Source: Microcaldota archaeon | GTDB taxonomy: Archaea > Micrarchaeota > Micrarchaeia > Micrarchaeales > CABMGC01 | Assembly (NCBI GenBank): GCA_021797745.1 | Contig: JAJZZD010000006.1 | Span: forward strand, 1 to 64,000 | Direction: 5' to 3' | Length of the DNA: 64,000 bases | Shown: in pieces, positions 24,456-34,890 of the stretch | How the letters are laid out: every line of letters starts with the position of its first letter | How positions within the stretch are numbered: position 1 is the first letter of the stretch | Notes under the pieces: model-generated | The model's database searches: none | What the model saw: only the letters and a program-made list of their open reading frames with translations | Told to the model about the DNA's origin: nothing | Program-made: the position numbers and the translations under genes

Positions 24456-25725
24456 ATTTCTTTTGATTCTTGGTGCGCTTTCGGCACTGAGCCTAAGTGT
24501 CATTTCCCTGTATGGCAAAACAGTTTTCTCCCAGAGCAGCCAAATATCCAATTCTTTATCGGCAGTCGCTTCCCACACCAACATCTCTTACAGCAATATG
24601 CTTAACCAGCAGACAGACGCGTATCTGTCGATGCCAGTCAACTCCATATTGGGTCAGGGCAGCGATTTGCAGATTGTAGTGTCTGGCTGCAGCAGCGGAA
24701 CTGCAGAAATAAATGTGAAATCCCAATCGCTGTTTTTTGCGGAGAAAAACGCAACTGTGGAAATAAAAGGCATTGGAGTGGAATCGCTCCAGTTCACTCC
24801 TGAGATGCCCGGTATTAACGAAGCCACTGTTTCGTTGAATATTACATGCGGCAATTACACTATGTCTAAATCATATTCACTGTCGACTTTTTCAACGTCA
24901 AAATCCTCTGCGTACAACGTTACTGGTTTAAGCGCACTCCTGGCGGCTAGCAACCAATCGATATTGTATGACAGCAATCCGCCAGAAAACGTGATAACTC
25001 TGAGTTCGCAGACGCACTGCACACTTGTCAACTTCTACTATAGACCGCTGGGTATAGCAGCGCAATGCGGCACGGCAAACGCATGGGAGTACGAAACCAG
25101 CGACATGAACTGCATAAACACCGCCTACGGCTCGTATACGCAAACCACTTGCATTTATCCGCACGACACCAGTTACTCGCTCATTTCACCAGATGCACAG
25201 GAACCACACTACCTGTTTAACGTTTCGTTGCTTGTCGGCATGCCATTGGGCGAAATTCGCTCAAACCTCAGCAGTGCAAAAACAGAAGCTCCTGCTCTGT
25301 TGAATGGTGTTCCCGTGGGAACTGCGAAAATAAGCAGCGTCAGTTCTGAAAACCAAGCATCTGGCCTTGTTGTGCTAGTAAACGTAAGCACATACAATTC
25401 AGTAAGCGCCAGCGTTTATGACGAATATACCCGTGCCGTTGGCAATCTCTACAGCACTCTTGGTTATTATAACACAACTCTTCAGTATTCAACGCAGATA
25501 GCTCAGGCAATTTATTCATACAACACAGCATACGGCCTTCTGGTCAACTCGAGCACAGGCGGCATAAACGGAAGCTGTAACGTCACATTATCCGGTTTCA
25601 CTTGCAAGCCTGCCCAACTTTCATACGTGATAAACCTTTATCTGTATGGCAATTTTTCTAAGAGCAGCGGCATTCAAAACCAGACGCTGGAATATCAAAC
25701 TTCAGAAATAAATTTAGTGACTTGA
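24433..25725 (+). CDS. Large pilin-like glycoprotein
   Basis: A 430-residue protein with class III signal MKMQTSLEFLLILGALSALS and a helix to about residue 25, then a roughly 400-residue extracellular domain. It is rich in Ser/Thr/Tyr with many N-x-S/T sequons and several Cys. It is too large for a main pilin and could be a tip adhesin or a sheath-forming pilin. Repeat content is not evident. The second in-frame ATG at 24439 is an alternative start. Confidence 0.72.
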   Translation: MKMQTSLEFLLILGALSALSLSVISLYGKTVFSQSSQISNSLSAVASHTNISYSNMLNQQTDAYLSMPVNSILGQGSDLQIVVSGCSSGTAEINVKSQSLFFAEKNATVEIKGIGVESLQFTPEMPGINEATVSLNITCGNYTMSKSYSLSTFSTSKSSAYNVTGLSALLAASNQSILYDSNPPENVITLSSQTHCTLVNFYYRPLGIAAQCGTANAWEYETSDMNCINTAYGSYTQTTCIYPHDTSYSLISPDAQEPHYLFNVSLLVGMPLGEIRSNLSSAKTEAPALLNGVPVGTAKISSVSSENQASGLVVLVNVSTYNSVSASVYDEYTRAVGNLYSTLGYYNTTLQYSTQIAQAIYSYNTAYGLLVNSSTGGINGSCNVTLSGFTCKPAQLSYVINLYLYGNFSKSSGIQNQTLEYQTSEINLVT

Positions 25726-25732
25726 TGAGACA

Positions 25733-26104
25733 ATGAACGCACAATTTGCCACAATCGAGGCCATTTTGGCATTTTTAGTTGTTCTTACTGCAGTGACATT
25801 CATATCGCTGTCACAGTCTCTGTTCAATTCGCAAGTTTACAACGCAAAGTCCAATCTTTCCGAGGCAATTGCACTTTACGACCTCAGCAACGAAATTCTG
25901 AAAAACTCAACAACTGGGTTATGCATTTCGTCGATCAACACAAACGCTAGTTGCGCATATGCCATTACTAAAATTTATCAAGAAATTTACGGCGTAAATA
26001 TTGAAATATATTCAAAGGGCGTCACTGTAGGCAATGCAGAAGCCGGCAGGACCGTATGCATGCTGGCTAAAGGCAATGTTATATGCATAACTTCTGGTGA
26101 GTGA
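25733..26104 (+). CDS. Type IV pilin-like protein
   Basis: A 123-residue protein with N-terminus MNAQFATIEAILAFLVVL, an almost leaderless class III pattern (Q, then an E three residues on) and a hydrophobic helix, followed by a soluble domain with three Cys. It begins 7 bases after the large glycoprotein gene. It is probably a minor pilin. Confidence 0.65.
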   Translation: MNAQFATIEAILAFLVVLTAVTFISLSQSLFNSQVYNAKSNLSEAIALYDLSNEILKNSTTGLCISSINTNASCAYAITKIYQEIYGVNIEIYSKGVTVGNAEAGRTVCMLAKGNVICITSGE

Positions 26105-26389
26105 ATGTCGTTTTTCGGGTTGTTTTTGACTTCAGTGTCTTTTATTACGTTATTGTACTTCGCAACATACGGCAGCAACCTGCATAACGCGGGTGCACTG
26201 TCTGCCGAGTATGGAAAAAGCAGCGCGTACGTGCAGCTCAGCACCTATCAAAACATCGCCAGTTTCGGGATATCTGCAAGTGGCATTGCAATGGCTGAAA
26301 ATGTCACAGGCATAAACATATCCGAATACGGAAGTATGTATCTGATAAGGTCGCAGCTGGGAAACTCGTATGCGATTTTTTCAAACTAG
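26105..26389 (+). CDS. Small secreted protein, last gene of the pilus operon
   Basis: A 94-residue protein with an N-terminal helix (FFGLFLTSVSFITLLYFATYG) and a polar extracellular part with NVT and NIS sequons. No Q-x-S-x-E core is present, so it may keep the helix as a membrane anchor. The ATG follows the previous TGA directly, with no bases between. Confidence 0.6.
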   Translation: MSFFGLFLTSVSFITLLYFATYGSNLHNAGALSAEYGKSSAYVQLSTYQNIASFGISASGIAMAENVTGINISEYGSMYLIRSQLGNSYAIFSN

Positions 26390-26513
26390 CTTGTTTTTCC
26401 AACACGCTCACGCACGTGACCGGGCAGGGCAGGATTGCCGCCAATTTCAAGCTGCAAAAGGTATTAAATACATTTTTGCATAATATCCTTTGCATTCTTA
26501 ATTCATGTGGTAA

Positions 26514-28901
<2,388 letters not shown>

Positions 28902-28982
28902 ATCGGCAGAGCTCAGGGAAACTTATTTATTTACGTAAAATACAATGACAATGTCATTTCAAACGCTTATTTGGTGAATTTG

Positions 28983-29384
28983 ATGAAACTGGTGTATTCT
29001 GATAAAAAGACAGGGCTCACTGCGCAGGCAGAAATTCCTAAGGATAGAGAGTCTATTTTGATGGGAAAGATAATCGGAGATATAATCGACGGCTCGATAG
29101 CTGGGCTGGATGCCTACAAGCTTCAGATAACAGGTCTGAGCGATAAGACCGGCGCCCCGTCCAGGAAGGCGATAGATGGCAGCAGGAAGTCCTTCTCGCT
29201 GCTAGGTGGAGGCGTAGGAATAAGGAACGCCAAAAAGGGCTACCGCGCAAGGCGGTTGGTCAGGGGAAATGCAATATCTGCGGATACAGAGCAGGTAAAC
29301 GCCGTAATAACAGAGTACGGCACAAAGCCAGCGGCAGATATTTTCCCTAAGAAAGAAAAAGCAGAGAAAACAGAGAAAAAGTGA
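28983..29384 (+). CDS. rps6e: Ribosomal protein S6e
   Basis: A 133-residue small-subunit protein: MKLVYSDKKTGLTAQAEI, the KIIGDIIDG segment and LLGGGVGIRNAKKGYRARRLVRGN. The ATG at 28983 is preferred to a TTG four codons earlier. A TATA-like ACTTATTTATTTACG lies about 50 bases upstream. The C-terminus is a Lys/Glu tail. It begins 82 bases after CDC48 and precedes aIF2-gamma by 49 bases. Confidence 0.95.
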   Translation: MKLVYSDKKTGLTAQAEIPKDRESILMGKIIGDIIDGSIAGLDAYKLQITGLSDKTGAPSRKAIDGSRKSFSLLGGGVGIRNAKKGYRARRLVRGNAISADTEQVNAVITEYGTKPAADIFPKKEKAEKTEKK

Positions 29385-29433
29385 AGTCCGAAATTTATTA
29401 ACTCTCACACTTGCAGATTAATCGAATGGTTCG

Positions 29434-30648
29434 ATGAGCATCTCAAAACAAAGCCAGCTTAACATAGGTACATTGGGTCACGTGGACCATGGCAAAACCA
29501 CGCTCACTAACGCGATAACGCACGTTTGGACTGATGTGCACAGCGAAAGCGTGAAAAGAAGCATGACCATAAAGCTCGGCTATGCCGACGCTGTAATAGG
29601 CATTTGCGGAGACCCAGACGAAATAAGCTCATACACGACCGACGCCAAATGCGCAGACGGTAAGGAGGTAAAACCGGTTCTGCGCATTTCCCTGCTTGAC
29701 GCGCCAGGCCACGAAACGCTAATGACGACTGCAATAGCAGGTTCGAGCATAATAGACGCGGTTCTTTTTGTAATATCGGCAAGCGAGCCGTGCCCGATGC
29801 CACAAACAAAAGAGCATTTGATGATAATAAACGCACTCGGCATAAAGAACGTGATAATCGCGCAGACAAAAGTGGATGTCGTAGGAAAGGAAGGCGCAAA
29901 AAAGCACTATGCGCAGATAAAGCAGTTCATAAAAGGAAGCAGCATAGAGAACTGCAGGATAATACCGGTAATGGCAAACAAAGGGATAAATGTCGATGCG
30001 CTGCTTATGGAGATAACGAAGATCGAGCTGCCTAAACGCGACTTGCAGGCAGACCCAATAATGTACATAGCACGCTCTTTCGACGTGAACAGGCCGGGAA
30101 CGGGGATAGACGGGCTTAACGGTGGCGTTCTTGGCGGCTCTGTTGTGCGCGGCAATTTCAAGGTCGGAGATGAAATAGAGATAAGGCCAGGGATTTACAC
30201 GCAGAAGCAGAAAAAGGAGCAGAGCGACCCAATAATAACAAAAATAATTTCGATATCAACTAGGGACGAAAAGATCGAAGCCGCAATTCCGGGCGGTTTG
30301 ATAGCAATAGGAACAGACATAGACCCGGCTTACACGAAAGCCGACGCGCTCGTCGGCCAGATAATAGGTAAGGTCGGCAGGCTGCCGGATGTTCTGAACA
30401 GCATTACTATAAACTACACATCCCTGAACAGGGAGGACTTGCCAAAACAGGCTTTCAAGGCCGGGGAGCCGCTTCTTCTCGGCATAGGCACCGGCACAGT
30501 GATAGGATACGTAAAGGCAGCCAAAAAGAACACGCTCGAGCTTGAGCTGAGACACCCCGCATGCGTCGACAAACAGGCAAAGATATCTGTGCTCCGCACA
30601 TTCAGCCAGAGATGGAGACTTTCAGGATATGGCACCCTCGCGAATTAA
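29434..30648 (+). CDS. Translation initiation factor aIF2 subunit gamma
   Basis: A 404-residue GTPase core of the initiator-tRNA carrier. G1 is GHVDHGKTT, switch 2 DAPGHETLM and G4 AQTKVDVV. The usual G4 reads N-K-x-D; here T replaces N, which may alter guanine binding. The zinc-ribbon region is reduced (ICG ... KCADG) to two Cys in the visible sequence, whereas archaeal aIF2-gamma often has four. Two C-terminal beta-barrels follow. It shares a probable operon with S6e and converges on the DHH gene with a 7-base gap. Confidence 0.95.
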   Translation: MSISKQSQLNIGTLGHVDHGKTTLTNAITHVWTDVHSESVKRSMTIKLGYADAVIGICGDPDEISSYTTDAKCADGKEVKPVLRISLLDAPGHETLMTTAIAGSSIIDAVLFVISASEPCPMPQTKEHLMIINALGIKNVIIAQTKVDVVGKEGAKKHYAQIKQFIKGSSIENCRIIPVMANKGINVDALLMEITKIELPKRDLQADPIMYIARSFDVNRPGTGIDGLNGGVLGGSVVRGNFKVGDEIEIRPGIYTQKQKKEQSDPIITKIISISTRDEKIEAAIPGGLIAIGTDIDPAYTKADALVGQIIGKVGRLPDVLNSITINYTSLNREDLPKQAFKAGEPLLLGIGTGTVIGYVKAAKKNTLELELRHPACVDKQAKISVLRTFSQRWRLSGYGTLAN

Positions 30649-30655
30649 TCGGCGA

Positions 30656-31642
30656 CTAACATAGGCACAGCGATTTTGCTGCATCTTCTATTTCCTTGAG
30701 CAGCGACTTGCGACCGTGCTCAGTTTTAAGCCGATAGTCTTTTTTGAGAGTGAATCCGGCTGCGTGCGGATGCCCTCCGCCGCCAAGCACAGCTGCAAGT
30801 TTTGAAATGTCCTTGCCTGAATTTTTGCGGTTTCTTATGCTGCCTTTGCCTGTATCTGTGTCAACAAGCATCACTATGCTGTTTTTCCTCTTGTTTTTCA
30901 TTCTCATCAGTGCATTCTGCTTGTTCAGAAAATGCTTTCCTGAAATGAAAGCCACTGCTATGCCCTTGTCTGCATATTTCACCTGCTTTAAACAGGCTGC
31001 TATATTCCTGTCGCTTTCCAGTTCAAGTCTATCTGCTAATTTATTGTCAAATACGTGCACAAGCTTGTCTTTGCACACGAATGCGACAAGCCTGCGCAAT
31101 CCCATGTTCATCTTCGCAGCTCCGAACATATCATAATACACTATGAGCGTGCCGTATTTCTCAGTAAGCATGTTTTCTGCCTTGTCTCTCGCATATATCG
31201 CAAAATCTGCACGGTGTACTATGGCAACCATCTGACTGACTCCTGGCTCATTCAAATCCATTATTTTTGCAGCTATGTCTGTTGCGCACATGCTGCTCTC
31301 GCCGAATACTGCTAAGTTGCACAACTTTGCAATCCTTTCTGTGCTTTTTGGCCATGGATGATGGTCTAACCAAATCACATTCACGCCCCTTCTTCTGAGC
31401 GTCCCTATCACTTTCATAAAATACCTTTCGTGGTATTTTTCCGCGGCAAAATCAGTTATAAAAACGCTGTCCATTGACTTTGCAAGCTTTGACACGCGGC
31501 CAAAGGCATACCTGACTCTCGCATCGGAATAATCAGTGAAAAAAATATTATCAGTACTGGTGCCGTACTTCATGCGTACAAGCGCAGCGCTGCATATTCC
31601 GTCAAGGTCGTTTGCATGTGTGATTACAAAAATATTTTGCAT
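30656..31642 (-). CDS. DHH-family phosphoesterase
   Basis: About 328 residues with a DHH domain (THANDLDGICSAALV, VFITDFAA, IWLDHHPWPKS with the metal-binding D-H-H) and a DHHA1 domain (GGGGHPHAAGFTL) that binds substrate. The family includes NrnA-like oligoribonucleases, RecJ-like nucleases and cyclic-dinucleotide phosphodiesterases. Which activity this one has cannot be told. The ATG at 31642 is preferred over 31651; a TATA-like sequence is suitably placed upstream on this strand. Confidence 0.85.
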   Translation of the reverse strand: MQNIFVITHANDLDGICSAALVRMKYGTSTDNIFFTDYSDARVRYAFGRVSKLAKSMDSVFITDFAAEKYHERYFMKVIGTLRRRGVNVIWLDHHPWPKSTERIAKLCNLAVFGESSMCATDIAAKIMDLNEPGVSQMVAIVHRADFAIYARDKAENMLTEKYGTLIVYYDMFGAAKMNMGLRRLVAFVCKDKLVHVFDNKLADRLELESDRNIAACLKQVKYADKGIAVAFISGKHFLNKQNALMRMKNKRKNSIVMLVDTDTGKGSIRNRKNSGKDISKLAAVLGGGGHPHAAGFTLKKDYRLKTEHGRKSLLKEIEDAAKSLCLC

Positions 31643-31675
31643 GCTTAACATTAAGCTTAAAACTTAAAAAGTAGA

Positions 31676-31702
31676 GAGCCTGCCACAAGACATGGCAGGC
31701 TC
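31676..31702 (-). terminator. Perfect 10-bp stem-loop between two genes
   Basis: GAGCCTGCCA and TGGCAGGCTC form a perfect 10-bp stem with loop CAAGACA. It lies immediately after the winged-helix gene and just ahead of the DHH promoter, which fits termination or mRNA 3'-end protection. There is no terminal U-run on this strand. Confidence 0.45.
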
Positions 31703-31704
31703 AT

Positions 31705-31722
31705 ACCTCTTACTAGGGAGGT
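31705..31722 (-). terminator. Second short hairpin overlapping the stop codon
   Basis: ACCTCT and GGAGGT form a 6-bp stem (one G-U) with loop TACTAG. It contains the TAG stop codon (31713-31715) of the winged-helix gene. With the hairpin next to it, it gives a double-stem structure at the 3' end. Confidence 0.35.
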
Positions 31723-32204
31723 GATATAATGATGGTGTTCGCCTTGCCAGCATCAAATCTATAATAAATCTTGTGCCCAAGCTGGTGCTTGCTCAGCAAG
31801 CCTCGCTTGCACAGTGCATTCATCCTAGCGCATGCGGCATTTTTCCCCTTGTAATTCATATCTCGCTGTACGTCTTCCGCGCATGCCATGCCTTTTGTCT
31901 GGATGTAATTTATTACTTTAGCATCAACAGGCGACAAATCTATCTCAACAGAATTCGCCATAGCGTAATCTTCCTGTGTCGGCGCTAGCTCGAGAGCGCT
32001 TATCGCGGTTTTTACTGTTTTGTCTATGACATTAAGCCTGCTTGTCAGCTCCTGCAGTGTCCTGTTCGTATTCTCGCGCTCATCCAGTAGTTTCATGAGC
32101 AGCATCGATTCGCCATTAGAAATAGGCTCGAAGTTCTTCGAATAAATGTTTTTGAGCTCCTTTCTTATTTCAGTAAGCTCCTTTTCTATTTGGCTGCTAT
32201 CCAC
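31713..32204 (-). CDS. Coiled-coil winged-helix regulator
   Basis: A 163-residue protein. Residues 1-80 are charged helix with coiled-coil character (EKELTEIRKELKNI, LQELTSRLNVIDKTVKTAI). Residues 95-155 form a winged helix (DAKVINYIQTKGMACAEDVQRDM, CARMNALCKRGLLSKHQLG). It probably dimerises through the coil and binds DNA. It is divergent from the msrB-msrA pair; two tandem 11-bp repeats between them are candidate binding sites, so it may sense oxidative stress. The three Cys residues in the DNA-binding half could react to redox state, which is speculation. Confidence 0.7.
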   Translation of the reverse strand: MDSSQIEKELTEIRKELKNIYSKNFEPISNGESMLLMKLLDERENTNRTLQELTSRLNVIDKTVKTAISALELAPTQEDYAMANSVEIDLSPVDAKVINYIQTKGMACAEDVQRDMNYKGKNAACARMNALCKRGLLSKHQLGHKIYYRFDAGKANTIIISPP

Positions 32205-32249
32205 TCAAAGCACCTTCACGACACTCTCATGATTCTTGCGCGAACATTG

Positions 32250-32271
32250 CATGAAACAATCATGAAACAAT
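32250..32271. repeat. Two tandem 11-bp repeats, candidate operator
   Basis: CATGAAACAAT occurs twice head to tail (32250-32260, 32261-32271), one helical turn apart, and is followed by CATATTGTG. The pair ends 14 bases ahead of the TATA box of msrB, between the regulator gene and msrB. Confidence 0.45.
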
Positions 32272-32285
32272 CATATTGTGTTCAG

Positions 32286-32300
32286 ATTAAATATATATAC
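32286..32300 (+). promoter_or_regulatory. TATA-like promoter of msrB-msrA
   Basis: ATTAAATATATATAC, 120 bases ahead of the msrB ATG. It predicts a 5' leader of about 95 bases that contains a TATGC-AGAA-GCATA hairpin and other pairings, long for a window in which most genes appear leaderless. Confidence 0.45.
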
Positions 32301-32419
32301 ATTGCGCTTTAGTTCCATGCAGTAAATAGCATGCAACTTCATATGCAGAAGCATAGACTCAGGTTCAAATCCCGATGCAAATTCTATATTAAACCATACA
32401 GTATCATTCTGCTGATTTG

Positions 32420-32860
32420 ATGAAGCTGAACAAGCTCACAAAAGAAGAAGAAAAGGTAATCGTGCGCAAGGGCACAGAAGCGCCTTTCACAGGCAAGTAC
32501 GACAAGTTTTTCGAGCCAGGCATTTATGTTTGCAAAAGGTGCGGAGCCAAACTTTACCGCTCTGAAAACAAGTTTGACTCGGGCTGCGGCTGGCCGAGCT
32601 TCGACGCTGAAGTGAAAGGCGCAGTCAGACGCGTTCCGGACCCTGACGGTTCAAGAACTGAGATAGAATGTGCAATGTGCGGCGCGCACCTAGGCCATGT
32701 TTTCACCGGCGAAGGGTTCACCGCTAAGAATGTAAGGCACTGCGTAAACTCAATATCGCTGGAATTCATACCCTATGCGAAGGTCGGCGATAAGGTAAAA
32801 GGGAAAAAGCAGGCAACGTCAAAAGCCGCTATCAAAGGTCAAATAGCAAAAACCAACTGA
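32420..32860 (+). CDS. msrB: Peptide methionine-R-sulfoxide reductase MsrB
   Basis: A 146-residue repair enzyme that reduces the R form of methionine sulfoxide. Two CxxC zinc pairs (CKRC, CAMC), the substrate motif FDSGCGWPSF and the catalytic Cys in RHCVNSISLEF are present. The ATG at 32420 is preferred to the adjacent TTG. The C-terminus has a basic Lys/Ala tail. msrA follows; its ATG is 43 bases downstream. Confidence 0.95.
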   Translation: MKLNKLTKEEEKVIVRKGTEAPFTGKYDKFFEPGIYVCKRCGAKLYRSENKFDSGCGWPSFDAEVKGAVRRVPDPDGSRTEIECAMCGAHLGHVFTGEGFTAKNVRHCVNSISLEFIPYAKVGDKVKGKKQATSKAAIKGQIAKTN

Positions 32861-32885
32861 CAAATGACAAATGTCAAATGACAAA
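32858..32885 (+). repeat. Four tandem 7-bp units between msrB and msrA
   Basis: TGACAAA, TGACAAA, TGTCAAA and TGACAAA follow one another; the first begins with the stop codon of msrB. Probably a small slippage expansion. Confidence 0.6.
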
Positions 32886-32903
32886 TGGCGAATAGGTATT
32901 TGC

Positions 32904-33428
32904 ATGGTTAAAACTGAGACGGTCATTCTGGGCGGCGGCTGCTTTTGGTGCACAGAAGCCGTTTTCAGGATGTTCAAAGGCATAATTTCAACTACGCCAG
33001 GCTACGCAGGAGGAAATAAGTCGAATCCGACATATGAGCAAGTATGCAGCGGCAATACCGGGCACGCCGAAGTTCTGAAAGTCGAATACGACGCAGATAC
33101 GATATCCTTGGATAAAATACTGGAAATCTTTTTTAGCATGCACGACCCCACTTCTGCCGACAGGCAGGGCGCTGACGTGGGTTCGCAGTACCGTTCTATG
33201 ATACTTTACGAGTCAGAGAAACAAAAATATCTGATTCAAAAATTTGTAAAAATCGAGCAGAAGAAGTTCAGCAGGTCTATAATCACAGAAGTGAAGAAGC
33301 TCAGCGCTTTTTATCCTGCGGAAGACCACCACAAAGATTATTACGCAAAGAATCCTTTGCAGCCTTACTGCCTGCTAGTGATAGCGCCAAAGGTGCGCAA
33401 AATAAGGAAAGAGTTTTGCATCAAATGA
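32904..33428 (+). CDS. msrA: Peptide methionine-S-sulfoxide reductase MsrA
   Basis: A 174-residue enzyme that reduces the S form of methionine sulfoxide. The catalytic motif GGGCFWCTEAVF lies near the N-terminus. TTPGYAGG, the GHAEV loop, DPTSADRQGADVGSQYRS and the late YPAEDHHKDYYAKNP complete the family pattern. The ATG at 32904 puts the active-site Cys in the usual position; the frame upstream is made of the 7-bp repeat. It works with MsrB on both stereoisomers. Confidence 0.95.
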   Translation: MVKTETVILGGGCFWCTEAVFRMFKGIISTTPGYAGGNKSNPTYEQVCSGNTGHAEVLKVEYDADTISLDKILEIFFSMHDPTSADRQGADVGSQYRSMILYESEKQKYLIQKFVKIEQKKFSRSIITEVKKLSAFYPAEDHHKDYYAKNPLQPYCLLVIAPKVRKIRKEFCIK

Positions 33429-33476
33429 AATGCGTGCGTGTGTTTTTTTGGCGTCAGTGTGCAGCAATATGCAAAT

Positions 33477-33490
33477 GTTTAAATATATTT
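33477..33490 (+). promoter_or_regulatory. TATA-like promoter of the small acidic ORF
   Basis: GTTTAAATATATTT, 32-45 bases ahead of the ATG at 33522. Confidence 0.45.
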
Positions 33491-33521
33491 CTAATCGTAA
33501 AGATGCAATCAGGATGGTATT

Positions 33522-33629
33522 ATGGCAAAAGACAAAGATGCTGAAGAAGAAGACGAAGATGAAGAAGACGAAGACTTCGACGAAGAAGACCTTGGCGACG
33601 AAGACGAAGAAGGCGGCGACGAGAGCTGA
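33522..33629 (+). CDS. Very acidic small protein (35 residues)
   Basis: ATG, then AKDKDAEEEDEDEEDED, then FDEEDLGDEDEEGGDES. More than 60 percent of residues are Asp or Glu. The ORF has its own TATA-like box and is followed by a T-rich run (33642-33670) that suits archaeal transcription termination. Such proteins can mimic DNA or RNA, bind metals or be tail-like interaction modules; no family is recognised. The same DNA read in another frame gives a Lys/Thr-rich product, which I treat as a shadow. Confidence 0.55.
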   Translation: MAKDKDAEEEDEDEEDEDFDEEDLGDEDEEGGDES

Positions 33630-33683
33630 ATTTTGTAAAGCCGTTTTTTTCTTTTTTATCTTTATTTTTTGTTCCTGCTCTTT

Positions 33684-34796
33684 CTATTTTTTATCTTTTA
33701 CTTTTTTACCGGCAATGCTGTAATTTTTCTCTCTTGCAGCTACCTTTTCCTCATTTGCCTCACGCGTCAAAGTCATTTGGACAGCCCTTCTTACTGTCTT
33801 TTCGTCCAACTCGGCTTCGCCTGCCTTTCTGTTGTCGTTTGCATGTTCGGTAAGCTCAGCTATTAAATCATCATATGGTTTGCCGGCATTTTTCATGTAG
33901 CTGCTCAGCTCAGTTTCTTTCTTTTCATCAAGAAAATCTTTTATGTGCGGGCCCATCGCCTTTTCAGCCTTTTCGTTTTGCACCTTGTTCCATGCTATTG
34001 GAGCCAGTATCCATCCTATCGGGCCTGTAGCAGCTACTGCGACTGCCGTCTTTGCTAATTTGCTTGTTCTAGGTGCGCCCTCGTCGAATCTTTCCCTCAG
34101 TCCTTTCATCTCGCCTATCGCTGCCTTGTTTTTTTTGCTTTCCTCTTCTAAGCGTTTATTAAGTTCAGCAAGCACCAGATTCGCATCTTTCCTTCTCGCA
34201 TTTCCTGCCCCTGTTCCTGTAAATGCAGCAGCCGCCCCGGCGCCTAGCCCTAGTGCGCCTGCGACTCCTGAAAAGTTGAGATCCTGGAATCCTGCTCCGC
34301 GGCTTGCCGCCACGTTGCCTATTGCTTTGGAAAGAATCGTAGACATTTTCTTTTGGTATTCTGCGCCGCCAACGCCGCCCTTCCATAACTTCGCTCCTGT
34401 TTTTGTTGCAAGTTTTACCATCTTGCGGCCGCTTGTCCTGTCTGCCGCAAGGGTGCCCAAGAGGTTTGCCGGCTTGCCGCCCTTGTTCTTTCCAACTAGT
34501 GTCCCGAGACCAGCTCTAAGCGGGCTTTTTACCCCAGGAAGCGGACCTTTGCCTAAACGGTTCTTTAAAGGCGTGAGTGAAGCCTTTACAATTCTCTTCC
34601 TAAGCATGCCCTTCTGCCCTGCCGCGGTACCTGCTACTCCTGCCAGGAAGCCTATCCCGAACAGCTGGAAAATGTCGAAGCCGCGTGTTAATCCTGCCGC
34701 GGCTGCTATGAGTATCATTATTATTAGCAAAGGGATGAGTGAGTTTATCGCTCCAAGCGAAAGAGCAACAGGTATAACAGGTATAACTGCCAGCAT
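33684..34796 (-). CDS. Membrane protein with long Gly/Ala/Lys-rich cytoplasmic region
   Basis: A 370-residue protein. Two N-terminal helices (residues 3-33 and 43-58: LLIIMILIAAAAG, FGIGFLAGVAGTAAG) are followed by a basic Gly/Lys segment, a Gly/Ala helix near 175-195, a coiled coil (LAELNKRLEEESKKNKAAIGEM), a helix near 255-275 (AVAVAATGPIGWILAPIAW) and a charged C-terminus. No family is recognised. It lies 94 bases downstream of the giant surface-protein gene on the same strand, so it may anchor or export that protein. Confidence 0.7.
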   Translation of the reverse strand: MLAVIPVIPVALSLGAINSLIPLLIIMILIAAAAGLTRGFDIFQLFGIGFLAGVAGTAAGQKGMLRKRIVKASLTPLKNRLGKGPLPGVKSPLRAGLGTLVGKNKGGKPANLLGTLAADRTSGRKMVKLATKTGAKLWKGGVGGAEYQKKMSTILSKAIGNVAASRGAGFQDLNFSGVAGALGLGAGAAAAFTGTGAGNARRKDANLVLAELNKRLEEESKKNKAAIGEMKGLRERFDEGAPRTSKLAKTAVAVAATGPIGWILAPIAWNKVQNEKAEKAMGPHIKDFLDEKKETELSSYMKNAGKPYDDLIAELTEHANDNRKAGEAELDEKTVRRAVQMTLTREANEEKVAAREKNYSIAGKKVKDKK

Positions 34797-34890
34797 GCAC
34801 TCGCGTCCTCAATGTTATTATGCCGTTTTTCCTTTATTAGCATTTCGGATTAAAAATCAGCGCACAGGTTTTGCAGCTATAATCATGCGC

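Noticed and set aside
32340-32400. T-arm-like sequence (TCAGG-TTCAAAT-CCCGA) suggesting a tRNA or half-tRNA
   Set aside because: The stem has a mismatch, and no matching acceptor, D or anticodon arms could be built around it. Kept only as a possible leader structure.
33430-33723. Lys/Thr-rich ORF of 97 codons
   Set aside because: It is a frame shadow of the small acidic ORF: GAA/GAC codons read out of phase give Lys and Thr.
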